In this document: piece by piece, positions 27,851 through 36,719 of the stretch
Position numbering within the stretch: position 1 is the first letter of the stretch
How the letters are laid out: every line of letters begins with the position of its first letter
Origin: Empedobacter sp036647415
GTDB lineage: Bacteria > Bacteroidota > Bacteroidia > Flavobacteriales > Weeksellaceae
Assembly (NCBI RefSeq): GCF_036647415.1
Contig: NZ_JAVXKG010000005.1
Span: 62,001 to 126,000 of the forward strand
Length of the DNA: 64,000 bases
Reading direction: 5' to 3'
Made by a program: the position numbers and the translations under genes
Notes under the pieces: model-generated
Database searches by the model: none
Told to the model about the DNA's origin: nothing
Seen by the model: the letters and a program-made list of their open reading frames with translations, nothing else

Positions 27851-28819
27851 TTAATGTTGATAAAGATGAACAGAATTTATTAATTTTCCTAATCCAGTTA
27901 CAGACATTTCGACAATATCTTCTGGCTGTAACCATTGTTCTTCGTATGTTGATTTTTCACGTTTTCCTGTTCCATTTAGTTCTAAAAAACAACCAGTGCC
28001 TACAGTTCCAGAGCCAATAATATCACCAGGAAATAATTTTACACCATAGGAAACACGTTCAATTATTTCAGCAAAAGTCCAGTGCATATCTTTAAAATTT
28101 CCTTTCGAAACTTCTGTTCCATTTACAGAACAAGTCATTTCAAGATCATAACAATTTCCTATATGTCCAGCTTTTGGCTCGACTTTATAAGTTTCTAACT
28201 CTTTTGGCGTAACCAAATATGGACCAAACATCGAAGCAAAATCTTTTCCTTTGGCAGGACCAAGATTCAATTTCATTTCTTCCATTTGTAATTCACGCGC
28301 GCTCAAATCATTCAAAATCATGAAACCTCCAATGTATTCATCTGCATTTTCGGCATTTATATTCATTCCTTCTTTCTTGATAACAATGGCAACTTCTAGC
28401 TCAAAATCCATACGATTAAAATGTTTTTCCATTGCAAAAATTTTTCCTGGACCTTGAATTGCTTGATGATTAGAAAAATAGAAAACAGGAAACTGATCAA
28501 ATTCCTCAATCATCGGTAAACCTCTGTTCATACGAGAAGTTTCGACATGTTGACGAAATGCATACGCATCTCTAAAACTTGAAGGATGTGGAATTGGAGC
28601 CAAAATTTGAGGTTCGGTAACAATTTTATTTTTATATAATCCTCTATTGATTTCGTGTATTATTTGCTGACAAATCGGAAACGAGAAGTCGTCATCGGCT
28701 AATAATTCAGTTAAAGTTTTAGGAAGATTCGGATTTATTTTTTCTAAATCATAAATAGTAGCTTGGTCAACAAGTCCTATTTTTTCTAGGTTGTTATCTA
28801 AGAAGGTAACGAATTTCAT
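27851..28819 (-). CDS. fumarylacetoacetate hydrolase family protein
   Basis: 322 residues. The FAH C-terminal domain has the metal-ligand pattern: FELEVAIVIKKEGMNI, GGFMILNDLSARELQ, GKDFASMFGPYLVTP, and the closing GDIIGSGTVGTGC. It is the best candidate in the window for fumarylacetoacetase, the last step of tyrosine breakdown, because hmgA and hpd are present at 59-62 kb. Another acylpyruvase-type activity cannot be excluded by eye. It heads an operon with flavin reductase, the SDR-like protein and Pmp3. Confidence 0.8.
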   Translation of the reverse strand: MKFVTFLDNNLEKIGLVDQATIYDLEKINPNLPKTLTELLADDDFSFPICQQIIHEINRGLYKNKIVTEPQILAPIPHPSSFRDAYAFRQHVETSRMNRGLPMIEEFDQFPVFYFSNHQAIQGPGKIFAMEKHFNRMDFELEVAIVIKKEGMNINAENADEYIGGFMILNDLSARELQMEEMKLNLGPAKGKDFASMFGPYLVTPKELETYKVEPKAGHIGNCYDLEMTCSVNGTEVSKGNFKDMHWTFAEIIERVSYGVKLFPGDIIGSGTVGTGCFLELNGTGKREKSTYEEQWLQPEDIVEMSVTGLGKLINSVHLYQH

Positions 28820-28910
28820 TTCATGTTATTTGAAATGTGAAGATACAATTTTGTTTTTGATGACAAATAAAATTTGATTCTTAAAGATGAATAAAATTGT
28901 AGTATGTAGA

Positions 28911-28940
28911 AAGAAAAAAGCCTCGAAGCTAGTCGAGGCG
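28911..28940 (-). terminator. intrinsic terminator
   Basis: On the minus strand, stem GCCTCGA / TCGAGGC followed by a T run, about 57 bases past the stop of the 102-residue acidic protein. Confidence 0.75.
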
Positions 28941-28997
28941 TTAAATATTGTTCACAACAAATGAACTTTTATTGTGCGTTTTTTTTAATTGTTGATA

Positions 28998-29306
28998 CTA
29001 TTTAATTTTTTCAATAATTTGATCAAAATCTTTTTCTAGTAATAATTTATATAATTCAATTACTTCGTCCCAAGAATTTGCCTTAGATTCTATTAACTCA
29101 TCATCTTCAAAATCAATAATAAGAGTTAAATTTTTTCTGACTTCTACAATATTTTCATCATCACCAATAACACTTACCCAAATGGCGTCATTTTCGTCAT
29201 CCATTTCTTTTAATTCGTCAATCGCTAAAATAATATCATCTAGTGTTATATTATCTTCAGAATCTGACCAAGCGCGTTGCAAATAATTTTCAATTTGAAT
29301 CATCAA
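28998..29306 (-). CDS. small acidic protein, unknown function
   Basis: 102 residues, very acidic, no Cys, no signal peptide. The predicted order is helix, helix, strands (AIWVSVIGDDENIVEVRKN, LTLIIDFEDDEL), helix. It has the composition of many small immunity or inhibitor proteins, but no toxin-like gene stands next to it, so that is not claimed. It ends in its own terminator and lies 60 bases downstream of metF on the same strand. Confidence 0.5.
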   Translation of the reverse strand: MMIQIENYLQRAWSDSEDNITLDDIILAIDELKEMDDENDAIWVSVIGDDENIVEVRKNLTLIIDFEDDELIESKANSWDEVIELYKLLLEKDFDQIIEKIK

Positions 29307-29366
29307 TGTTATTTATTTTATGGTCCAAATATACAGAAAATAGATTTTTTATATAAATATGTAACG

Positions 29367-30323
29367 CTAAAAAATAGCATTCGCAACTCTTTGCGTATTG
29401 ATAGAATTGCTCATCGTGTAGAAATGCAAACCTGGCACACCAAATTCTATTAATTCTTGGCACTGATTAATACACCATTCTATTCCTATTTCTTTTATAC
29501 TTTCTTTATCCTTTGCTTTCAAAACTTCCATTGCAAGACTTTCTGGTAAATCAATATAAAAATTCTGAGGAATTGATTTTAATTGACTTAAAGTTGATAG
29601 CGGTTTTATACCTGGAATTATAGGAATGTTAATATCTATTTCGCGACATTTACGCACAAATTCAAAATATTTCTGATTATCAAAAAACATCTGTGTCACA
29701 ATATAATCTGCACCCAAATCAACTTTTTCTTTCAGATAATGCATATCCATACCAAGATTTGGCGATTCAAAATGCTTTTCAGGATAACCAGCAACACCAA
29801 TACAAAAATCCATTTTTTGAGATTCTTGCAATTCATCATCCAAATATTTTCCATTATTTAGCGACGTTACTTGCTCTATTAATTCTGACGCGTAGGCATT
29901 TCCACCAGCTTCTGGAATAAAATTTTTCTCTGTCTTTATCGGATCTCCTCTCAAAGCCAAAACATTATCAATACCCAAAAAATTCAAATCAATCAACGCA
30001 TCTTCCGTATCTTCTTTCGTGAAACCACCACAAATCAAATGCGGAATCGCATCTATCTTATAATGACTTTGTATCGCAGCGCAAATAGCCACAGTTCCAG
30101 GGCGTTTTCTGACCTGATAACGTTTCAACAAACCATTCTCTTTCTGTTTATAAATATATTCTTGACGATGATACGTCACATCTATAAAAGCCGGATTTAG
30201 CTCAATCAAAGGATCCAAAGTTTTGAATGTCGCATTCACATCCTGTCCCTTCAGTGGCGGCAAAATTTCTACAGAAAATAAAGGTTTTCCATTCGCACGG
30301 TGTATATGTTCAGTAACTTTCAT
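29367..30323 (-). CDS. metF: methylenetetrahydrofolate reductase
   Basis: 318 residues, a full-length bacterial MetF. It has PLFSVEILPP near the N-terminus, the segment LALRGDP, and FIVTQMFFDN-type flavin-barrel motifs (YIVTQMFFDNQKYFEFV), then IPIIPGIKPLS. It reduces 5,10-methylene-THF to 5-methyl-THF, the methyl donor for MetH encoded upstream on the same strand. A 264-base repeat-filled gap separates it from metH, so the transcript may not be continuous. Confidence 0.95.
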   Translation of the reverse strand: MKVTEHIHRANGKPLFSVEILPPLKGQDVNATFKTLDPLIELNPAFIDVTYHRQEYIYKQKENGLLKRYQVRKRPGTVAICAAIQSHYKIDAIPHLICGGFTKEDTEDALIDLNFLGIDNVLALRGDPIKTEKNFIPEAGGNAYASELIEQVTSLNNGKYLDDELQESQKMDFCIGVAGYPEKHFESPNLGMDMHYLKEKVDLGADYIVTQMFFDNQKYFEFVRKCREIDINIPIIPGIKPLSTLSQLKSIPQNFYIDLPESLAMEVLKAKDKESIKEIGIEWCINQCQELIEFGVPGLHFYTMSNSINTQRVANAIF

Positions 30324-30390
30324 TTAAGTTAATTTTTTATTCTAATTAATGAAATCTTAAATCTAATATCAAGAATCTTACATCCATTTA

Positions 30391-30470
30391 TTAGGGCGTT
30401 CCCTTCGGTCGGGCTTTTCGTTACAATCTTTGCTATTCAGCAAAGGATTTCCACTACAATCCCTAACGCA
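30391..30470. repeat. 80-bp palindromic repeat element
   Basis: The stretch begins TTAGGGCG and ends CCCTAACGC, giving terminal inverted repeats TTAGGG / CCCTAA. It contains an inner perfect stem CTTTGCT / AGCAAAG and a paired CCACTACAATCC / GTTACAATC-like motif. It does not code. I recall closely similar sequences dispersed between genes in flavobacterial genomes. Only one copy is in this window. Confidence 0.6.
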
Positions 30471-30481
30471 TTTTTAATTTT

Positions 30482-30540
<59 letters not shown>

Positions 30541-30568
30541 TTGTCATGCTGAGCCTGTCGAAGCATCT
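30541..30568. repeat. REP-like palindrome (GTCATGCTGAG type)
   Basis: An imperfect palindrome ATGCT...AGCAT with the core GAGCCTGTCGA. It is the same family as the array at 60526-60804, where the arms read ATTCT...AGAAT, so the stem has covaried. It lies 20 bases from the metH stop. Confidence 0.75.
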
Positions 30569-30587
30569 TCAACGATCTCAAGTATTT

Positions 30588-33251
30588 CTAAGCCAAATTC
30601 GGGCTCAACCAACGTTCAGCTAATTCTTTAGTCATATTTTTGCGTTCAGCAAAATCTTCTACTTGATCCATTTTTATTTTTCCAACACCAAAATATTTAG
30701 CCTCTTCATTCCCAAAATAATAACCAGAAACAGAAGAAACAGGATACATGGCCAATGAACTTGTCAAATTAATTCCAGTATTTTTTTCGACCTCTAAAAT
30801 CTTGAAAATAGTTTCTTTTTCTAAATGGTCTGGGCAAGCAGGATAACCTGGTGCAGGACGAATTCCTTTGTATTTCTCTGCAATTAATTCATCATTAGAC
30901 AACGTTTCATCTTTTGCATATCCCCAAATTTCAGTACGTACATATTTGTGTAAATATTCTGCATAAGCTTCTGCAAGTCTATCTGCAAGAGCTTTTACCA
31001 TGATAGAATTGTAATCGTCCAATTCTTTTTCGTAGTTGTTCGCGACATCTTCTATTTCCTGACCAGTTGTAACTGCAAAAGCACCGATATAATCTTGTAT
31101 TCCAGATTCTTTTTCCGCAATAAAATCTGCGATAGAGAGATTTGGTTGACCTTTTGATTTCTTTGCTTGTTGACGAATTGTATAGAATTCATTGATTTTT
31201 TTGTCATTTTCATCAAACAATTCTATCGTATCATCTTTTATTGTATTTGCCTTAAACAGTCCAAAAACTGCTTTTGGTTTTGCAAGATTTTCAGTTTCAA
31301 TTTTATTTAACATCGCTAATGCATCAACATATAATTCTTTTGCATTAGTTCCGACAATTTCATCCTCTAATATTGCAGGAAATTTACCATGTAAATCCCA
31401 CGTTTTGAAAAATGGCGTCCAATCTATAAAATCTTTTAAATCCGTTACAGTAGCCGTGTGTGTGAAAATGCCTAATTTATTTGGTTTGAAAGGTTTACTT
31501 TTCTCGAAATCAATTTTTAATTTATTTTTACGTGCATCTTCTATTGATAGATATTCTTTTGAAACAGCTCTATTCAAGAAGCCTTCTCTAATTTTAGCGT
31601 AATCTATTACCGTTTCATCTAAAAGTTGATTTTGTTGCGTACCAATTAATTTTTGACAAATTGTAACTGAACGCGAAGCATCCAAAACATGAATTGCTTT
31701 GTCATATTCTGGTGCAATTTTTACCGCAGTATGTGCTTTAGAAGTTGTTGCGCCACCAATCATTAATGGAATATCAAGATTTAAGCGTTTCATTTCTTTG
31801 GCAACATGTACCATTTCGTCAAGTGAAGGTGTAATTAATCCTGAAAGGCCAATTACATCAACTTTATTTTTTTGAGCTTCCTCTAAAATCTTTTCAGCAG
31901 AAACCATTACGCCTAAGTCTATAATTTCGAAACCATTACAACTTAAAACGACAGAAACAATATTTTTACCAATATCGTGTACATCGCCTTTTACGGTTGC
32001 CATTAAGATTTTTGAAGGTTCTTTTTCTGTTTTATTTCTTAGTTTTTCATCCTCTAAAAAAGGAGTAAGATAAGCGACAGATTTTTTCATGACGCGAGCA
32101 GATTTTACAACCTGAGGTAAAAACATCTTTCCACTTCCAAATAAATCTCCAACAACATTCATTCCGTCCATCAAAGGACCTTCAATTACTTTTAATGGTG
32201 ATTTTATTTTTTCTAAAGCTTCGGCAGTATCTTCGTCAATATATTCTGTAATTCCTTTTACTAAAGCGATTTCAATTCGTTTTTCTAAAGGTAATTCTCG
32301 CCAAGCATCGTCTTTTTTCTTCTCTTTTGTAATTCCTTTTAATCCTTCAGCAAAATCGATTAATCGTTCTGTTGCATCATCACGTCTATCTAATAATACA
32401 TCTTCTACGTGTTCTAATAAATCTTTTGGAATGTCATCATAAATCTCAATCATTTCAGGATTTACAATTCCCATATCCATTCCATGTTGAATTGCGTGAT
32501 ACAAAAATGCAGTGTGCATTGCTTCACGAACAGCATTATTTCCACGAAAAGAGAAAGAAACATTAGAAACACCACCAGAAACTAACGCATGTGGTAGATT
32601 TTCTTTGATCCATTTTGTTGCTTCAAAAAAGTCGATTGCATTACGTCTGTGTTCGTCCATTCCAGTTGCGACAGGAAAAATGTTAACATCAAAAATAATA
32701 TCGTGTGGATTAAATTTTACTTGATTAACCAAAATATCATACGAACGTTTTACAATTTCGATACGTCTTTCGTAATTATCAGCCTGACCATTTTCGTCAA
32801 AAGCCATCACGACTGTCGCGGCACCGTAACGTTTGATTTTTTTCGCATGTTCTATAAACAATTCTTCTCCTTCTTTAAGAGAAATAGAATTTACAATTGC
32901 TTTTCCTTGTACGTTTTTTAATCCAGCCTCGATGATTTCCCATTTTGAAGAATCAATCATAATAGGAACTTTGGAAATATCTGGTTCAGAAGCAATCAAT
33001 CGAAGATATTTTACCATAGAAGCAACGCCATCAAGCATTCCTTCATCCATATTAATATCAATGATTTGTGCACCACCATCTACCTGATCGCGGGCAACTT
33101 GAAGTGCTTCTTCAAATAATTCATCTTTAATTAATCGTAAGAATTTTTTAGAACCAGTAACATTTGTACGTTCACCAACGTTGACAAAGTTTGAATTTTC
33201 ACGGACAATTAAAGGTTCTAATCCAGAAAGTTGAATTTTTATACCTGACAT
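30588..33251 (-). CDS. metH: cobalamin-dependent methionine synthase, folate/B12/activation part
   Basis: 887 residues from MSGIKIQLSGLEPL. A longer frame from 33332 runs into the preceding gene. Domain order: pterin-binding barrel (NVGERTNVTGS to about 290), cap helices, B12-binding domain with DVHDIGKNIV, and the AdoMet activation domain with GIRPAPGYPACPDH. The homocysteine-binding domain is encoded by the separate upstream gene. Start and upstream stop overlap by one base (TAATG), so the two halves should be made in equal amounts. It transfers the methyl group from 5-methyl-THF through cobalamin to homocysteine. Confidence 0.95.
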   Translation of the reverse strand: MSGIKIQLSGLEPLIVRENSNFVNVGERTNVTGSKKFLRLIKDELFEEALQVARDQVDGGAQIIDINMDEGMLDGVASMVKYLRLIASEPDISKVPIMIDSSKWEIIEAGLKNVQGKAIVNSISLKEGEELFIEHAKKIKRYGAATVVMAFDENGQADNYERRIEIVKRSYDILVNQVKFNPHDIIFDVNIFPVATGMDEHRRNAIDFFEATKWIKENLPHALVSGGVSNVSFSFRGNNAVREAMHTAFLYHAIQHGMDMGIVNPEMIEIYDDIPKDLLEHVEDVLLDRRDDATERLIDFAEGLKGITKEKKKDDAWRELPLEKRIEIALVKGITEYIDEDTAEALEKIKSPLKVIEGPLMDGMNVVGDLFGSGKMFLPQVVKSARVMKKSVAYLTPFLEDEKLRNKTEKEPSKILMATVKGDVHDIGKNIVSVVLSCNGFEIIDLGVMVSAEKILEEAQKNKVDVIGLSGLITPSLDEMVHVAKEMKRLNLDIPLMIGGATTSKAHTAVKIAPEYDKAIHVLDASRSVTICQKLIGTQQNQLLDETVIDYAKIREGFLNRAVSKEYLSIEDARKNKLKIDFEKSKPFKPNKLGIFTHTATVTDLKDFIDWTPFFKTWDLHGKFPAILEDEIVGTNAKELYVDALAMLNKIETENLAKPKAVFGLFKANTIKDDTIELFDENDKKINEFYTIRQQAKKSKGQPNLSIADFIAEKESGIQDYIGAFAVTTGQEIEDVANNYEKELDDYNSIMVKALADRLAEAYAEYLHKYVRTEIWGYAKDETLSNDELIAEKYKGIRPAPGYPACPDHLEKETIFKILEVEKNTGINLTSSLAMYPVSSVSGYYFGNEEAKYFGVGKIKMDQVEDFAERKNMTKELAERWLSPNLA

Positions 33252-34237
33252 TATGCGTTTATTTTTCTTGGTTCGTATTCTTTTGCTAATTCTGCCATTA
33301 ATCTTATGTGGTCTGGTGTTGTTCCGCAACATCCACCAATTATATTAACTAATTTTTTTTCTAAAAATGGACGAACATAATCGCGCATCATTTCGGCAGT
33401 TTCGTCATATCCACCAAAAGCATTTGGTAGCCCTGCGTTTGGATAAGCACTAACATAAAAAGGAGCTTTTTCTGCTAAAACTTCTAAATATGGAATTAAA
33501 TCTGTTGCGCCCAAAGCACAATTTAATCCTACTGAAAGTAAATCTAAATGCTCTAAAGAAATTAAAAAAGCTTCTGTAGTTTGTCCAGAAAGTGTGCGTC
33601 CAGATTTGTCTGTAATTGTACCAGAAGCAAGCAAAGGAACATTAATTCCTGTATCTTCTATTGCATCTTGAATTCCGAAAAATGCTGCTTTTGCGTTTAA
33701 TGTGTCAAAAATAGTTTCTACTAATAATGCATCAACACCAGCTTCTAACATTGTTTTGGCTTGCGAATAATAAACTTTTGCCAAAGTATCAAAATCTACA
33801 TCACGATAACTTGGATCATTAACTTGTGGCGAAATTGAGGCTGTTTTGTTTGTAGGACCTAAAGAACCAACAACAAAACGTGGTTTTTCGGGTGTAGAAA
33901 ATTCTTCGACAGCTTCTCTTGCCAAACGAACAGCTTCGTAATTTAATTCGTCCACCAAATCAACCATATCATAATCAACCATAGAAATAATATTGGCGTT
34001 GAAGGTATTTGTTTCAATCAAATCTGCACCAGCAGCCAAATATTCTCGGTGTATATTTTTGATGATTTCGGGTTGAGTTAAAACCAATAAATCATTATTT
34101 CCTTTAAGAGAAGTATGAAAATCCTTGAAACGTTCGCCTCTATAATCTTCTTCTTGTAAATTATGTTTTTGAATCATAGTGCCCATAGCACCATCTAAAA
34201 TCACTATACGTTCTTTTAGTATATCGTCTAATTTCAT
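33251..34237 (-). CDS. metH: methionine synthase homocysteine-binding subunit (MetH N-terminal domain as separate protein)
   Basis: 328 residues. Homocysteine S-methyltransferase barrel: VILDGAMGTMIQ at the start, GLNCALG with Cys240 and GGCCGTTPDH with Cys303 and Cys304, the three zinc ligands. It supplies the domain that the 887-residue protein lacks, so the two together reconstitute MetH. A SAM-I riboswitch precedes it on the same strand. Split metH is, to my knowledge, common in Flavobacteriia, so this is not a frameshift. Confidence 0.95.
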   Translation of the reverse strand: MKLDDILKERIVILDGAMGTMIQKHNLQEEDYRGERFKDFHTSLKGNNDLLVLTQPEIIKNIHREYLAAGADLIETNTFNANIISMVDYDMVDLVDELNYEAVRLAREAVEEFSTPEKPRFVVGSLGPTNKTASISPQVNDPSYRDVDFDTLAKVYYSQAKTMLEAGVDALLVETIFDTLNAKAAFFGIQDAIEDTGINVPLLASGTITDKSGRTLSGQTTEAFLISLEHLDLLSVGLNCALGATDLIPYLEVLAEKAPFYVSAYPNAGLPNAFGGYDETAEMMRDYVRPFLEKKLVNIIGGCCGTTPDHIRLMAELAKEYEPRKINA

Positions 34238-34278
34238 TTTATTTTTTTAAAAAACCTTAGGGGAAGAATAGCGAAGTA

Positions 34279-34387
34279 GCTCCTTATCTTTCTCTTAAAT
34301 TAGAGTAGGATGTAGCACCCAACTTTGCTTTGGGTTGCCAAGATTTCAGCGGGCCTAATCCCTCCATCTTTTCTTCATAAGGCACCT
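34279..34387 (-). promoter_or_regulatory. SAM-I (S-box) riboswitch upstream of metH
   Basis: On the minus strand the leader has the conserved SAM-I core: a P1 strand CCTTAT, GATGGAGGGATTAGGCCCG, TGAAA, GGCAACC, a P3-like hairpin CAACCCAAAGCAAAGTTGGG, GGTGCTA and ATCCT, closing with ATAAGG that pairs back to CCTTAT. A promoter element lies right in front. It should turn off metH when S-adenosylmethionine is abundant. I could not decide whether the platform ends transcription or hides the translation start. Confidence 0.9.
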
Positions 34388-34388
34388 A

Positions 34389-34396
34389 CAAAAGTA
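34389..34396 (-). promoter_or_regulatory. -7 promoter element (TACTTTTG) for the metH riboswitch transcript
   Basis: On the minus strand TACTTTTG matches TAnnTTTG. Transcription would begin within a few bases of the riboswitch P1 stem. Confidence 0.6.
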
Positions 34397-34409
34397 TCTA
34401 ATCTCAATA

Positions 34410-34795
34410 AAATAAAAAAATGATAATGATAGAAAAGAATTATTATTTATATGTCAATAAAATAAGTTAATCATTACATATAATTGAATTAAAAAATATT
34501 GTGTTTTTAAAGTGTATTTTGAATTTTATTCTATTAAATAGTGTTTTTTTAGAAAAAATATTTTTATTTTAAAAATATTAGAAACTTATTAAGAATAATA
34601 TTTTAATCTGAATCTATTTTTGATATTGTATTAAAGAAATATATAAGGGTATACTTATAAATTATTATTAATTAAGAAAATAATTCTGTTTTAATTGTTT
34701 TTATAGAATTATTTTAATTTAAAATATTGTTTTTGATTAATATTAAGAAAAATATAATATTATTAATGAAATTATATTTGGAGTTTAGAATTGCT
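34410..34795. other. very AT-rich non-coding spacer between two riboswitches
   Basis: By hand count the lines from 34441 to 34800 hold roughly 12% G+C. I see no ORF of note and no RNA motif. The stretch is a divergent spacer between the metH and homoserine dehydrogenase control regions. Confidence 0.6.
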
Positions 34796-34801
34796 TTACA
34801 T

Positions 34802-34809
34802 TAAATTTG
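34802..34809 (+). promoter_or_regulatory. promoter (TTTG-N21-TAAATTTG) for homoserine dehydrogenase
   Basis: TAAATTTG matches the -7 consensus, and TTTG at 34777-34780 sits 21 bases upstream as the -33 element. It is one of the two complete promoters I can see. The riboswitch starts about 30 bases downstream. Confidence 0.65.
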
Positions 34810-34837
34810 CCCTCAGAAATAGTTCATTAAAATTTAC

Positions 34838-34942
34838 AGTTTATCAAGAAAAGTGGAGGGAAATGGCCCAAAGAAACTTTAGCAACCTAATAACAAAATT
34901 AAGGTGCTAAATCCATCCGTAAGGGAAGATGAATAAAGACTT
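34838..34942 (+). promoter_or_regulatory. SAM-I (S-box) riboswitch upstream of homoserine dehydrogenase
   Basis: The order of conserved blocks is TTATCAAGAAAAGTGGAGGG, AAATGGCCC, AAGAAAC, TTTAGCAACC, the P3/P4 region, AAGGTGCTAA, ATCCATCC, AAGGGAAGATGAATAAA. The last block pairs with the first TTTATCA to close P1. A strong terminator and a possible antiterminator strand follow. It should reduce expression when S-adenosylmethionine is high. Confidence 0.9.
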
Positions 34943-34975
34943 GTGCAACCAATCATTCAGATAATTTCTAATTTG

Positions 34976-35017
34976 TTGGTTCAATTGTTTTTATTTGGCA
35001 ATTGAACCAATTTTTCT
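34976..35017 (+). terminator. riboswitch-controlled intrinsic terminator
   Basis: Perfect 12-base stem TTGGTTCAATTG / CAATTGAACCAA with an 11-base loop and five T. AACCAA at 34947-34952 can pair with its left arm TTGGTT, so it may act as the antiterminator strand. This makes a transcriptional OFF switch for the downstream gene. Confidence 0.85.
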
Positions 35018-35059
35018 TCTGCTTTTTTGATAAAAATCACTAAAATTAAACTTAATTAA

Positions 35060-36241
35060 ATGAAAAAATTAAATATCGGTTTATTCGGATTTGGCGTTGT
35101 AGGAGAAGGAATTTACAAAGTTTTAGAAGAAAAACCGCAACTTAACGCCACAATAAAAAAAATTGTAATTAAAGATTTATCGAAACCAAGAAATGCGCCG
35201 AGCGAATTATTTTCTGATAATGCCGATGATATTTTGGAAGATGATGAAATAAATGTAGTTGTTGAGTTAATTTCCGAATCTGATGCGGCGCATGCTATTA
35301 TAGTAAAAGCTTTTGATAAAGGTAAACATGTGGTAAGCGCAAATAAAAAATTGATTGCAGAACATCATAAAGAATTATTAGAATTACAATATAAAAATAA
35401 TGTTTCATTTCTTTATGAAGCCTCTGTTTGCGGGTCGGTTCCGATTATTAGAAATTTAGAAGAATATTTTGATAACGATTTATTGAATTATGTTTCTGGA
35501 ATTGTAAATGGAACGACGAATTACATTTTAACAAAAATGGCGAAGGAAAATGAATCATATCAAGATGCACTGAAAGCGGCTCAAGATAGTGGTTTTGCTG
35601 AAGCTGATCCGACTGCAGATGTGGAAGGTTTTGATGCGGCGAGTAAATTGGCGATTATAACGTTGCATGCTTATGGTAAAAAAATTGATGTAAAAGATGT
35701 GATTCGCAAAGGAATTATGTCGCTACAAGTTCAAGATTTTAAATATGCAAAAGAAAAAGGTTATACAATAAAGCTTATTGCTAACTCTACAATAAATCAT
35801 CAAACAGGAGAAATAAATTCGACCGTATTGCCAACTTTTGTGAAATTAAATAAAACAATTGCGCTTGTAAACAATGAATATAACGGTGTTTTGATTGGAA
35901 GTTCGTTGTCAGACGAGCAATTTTTATATGGAAAAGGCGCAGGTCGTTTCCCAACTTCTTCCGCAGTTTTGAGTGATATTTCAGCTTTAAATTATGATTA
36001 TAAATATTCAATCAGAAAGTATGATGAAAAAGAAGAAGGTGTATTTAATCAATCTGGACAATTGAAAGTTTATATTGGTTTTAAAGATAAAAATTTAGAT
36101 GTTGTTTCTTATTTTGATGAAGTTGAAGAACGTTATGAAAGCCCTGATTACAGTCATATTATAGGAAAAATAGATATAAATACATTAAAAAATAAAGAGT
36201 TAATAGAAAATCCAAATCTATCTCTGATAGTTTTAGACTAA
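35060..36241 (+). CDS. hom: homoserine dehydrogenase
   Basis: 393 residues. NAD(P)-binding GLFGFGVVGEGIY at 8-20, then VVSANKKLIAEH, EASVCGSVPIIRNLEEY, GIVNGTTNYILTKM and FAEADPTADVEGFDAASKLAI, all diagnostic. The C-terminal 80 residues are not a clear ACT domain. It converts aspartate semialdehyde to homoserine, the shared precursor of methionine and threonine. The upstream riboswitch ties it to the methionine branch. A terminator follows. Confidence 0.93.
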   Translation: MKKLNIGLFGFGVVGEGIYKVLEEKPQLNATIKKIVIKDLSKPRNAPSELFSDNADDILEDDEINVVVELISESDAAHAIIVKAFDKGKHVVSANKKLIAEHHKELLELQYKNNVSFLYEASVCGSVPIIRNLEEYFDNDLLNYVSGIVNGTTNYILTKMAKENESYQDALKAAQDSGFAEADPTADVEGFDAASKLAIITLHAYGKKIDVKDVIRKGIMSLQVQDFKYAKEKGYTIKLIANSTINHQTGEINSTVLPTFVKLNKTIALVNNEYNGVLIGSSLSDEQFLYGKGAGRFPTSSAVLSDISALNYDYKYSIRKYDEKEEGVFNQSGQLKVYIGFKDKNLDVVSYFDEVEERYESPDYSHIIGKIDINTLKNKELIENPNLSLIVLD

Positions 36242-36251
36242 TTTTTGTGAA

Positions 36252-36286
36252 TAAAATGGGAACTAAATTTAGTTCCCATTTTTTAT
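36252..36286. terminator. bidirectional intrinsic terminator
   Basis: Perfect stem AAATGGGAACTAAA / TTTAGTTCCCATTT. It includes the last codons of the converging thioredoxin-like gene. Confidence 0.85.
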
Positions 36287-36718
36287 TTTATTGATAATTT
36301 CAGAAAGTTGTTTTTTCATTAAAAAACCGAAAGTTTTATCAATAATTTGAAGTTTTTCATTCAAAATAATCCAAAAAGGATAATTTTCTTGTTCATTTTT
36401 ATTTAGAAATTGTTTAACAAAATCATGAGTTTTAGATTTATTATTTGGTGGAAATTTATTTCCAAGAAAATCTAATTCAAAAATACTTTCCCCATTAATT
36501 TTCAGAAAATATAATTCGTCGTTCAATTCATTTTTTAAGGATAAATTATTTTCTATTTCCCTTTCTTGAATTTTGCAATAAGCACACCAATCTGTATAGA
36601 AATAGAGTAGAATTGGCTGAGGTTTTTTCGGAAATTCTTGATTAAACTTATCTAAGCTTATTTGTCCGAATATTATTCCAGAAAAATATAAATAAAGAAT
36701 TAATACAAATTTTTTCAT
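36269..36718 (-). CDS. secreted thioredoxin-like protein
   Basis: 149 residues with a signal peptide (1-18, ending IFGQ). The redox motif is WCAYC (Cys45, Cys48) within FYTDWCAYCKIQEREI, a DsbD-gamma/SoxW-like pattern. It begins one base after the stop of the TonB-dependent receptor gene and is therefore in its operon. A periplasmic redox partner for metal uptake is plausible but inferred. Confidence 0.85.
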   Translation of the reverse strand: MKKFVLILYLYFSGIIFGQISLDKFNQEFPKKPQPILLYFYTDWCAYCKIQEREIENNLSLKNELNDELYFLKINGESIFELDFLGNKFPPNNKSKTHDFVKQFLNKNEQENYPFWIILNEKLQIIDKTFGFLMKKQLSEIINKIKNGN

Positions 36719-36719
36719 T

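Noticed and set aside
28998..29306. Acidic small protein as an antitoxin or immunity gene
   Set aside because: No toxin-like partner is adjacent on either side, so composition alone is not enough.
31192..33087. Several plus-strand frames of 64-136 codons
   Set aside because: They lie antisense to metH, which is complete and conserved.
33251..33253. metH split as a frameshift error
   Set aside because: Both parts are complete domains with proper start and stop and a one-base overlap, as in other Flavobacteriia.
33252..33332. N-terminal extension of the larger metH gene
   Set aside because: It would run 80 bases into the upstream half-gene, and the family N-terminus begins at the TAATG overlap.
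34410..34795. AT-rich stretch as a replication origin
   Set aside because: No DnaA box cluster was found, and the flanking elements are promoters of riboswitches.
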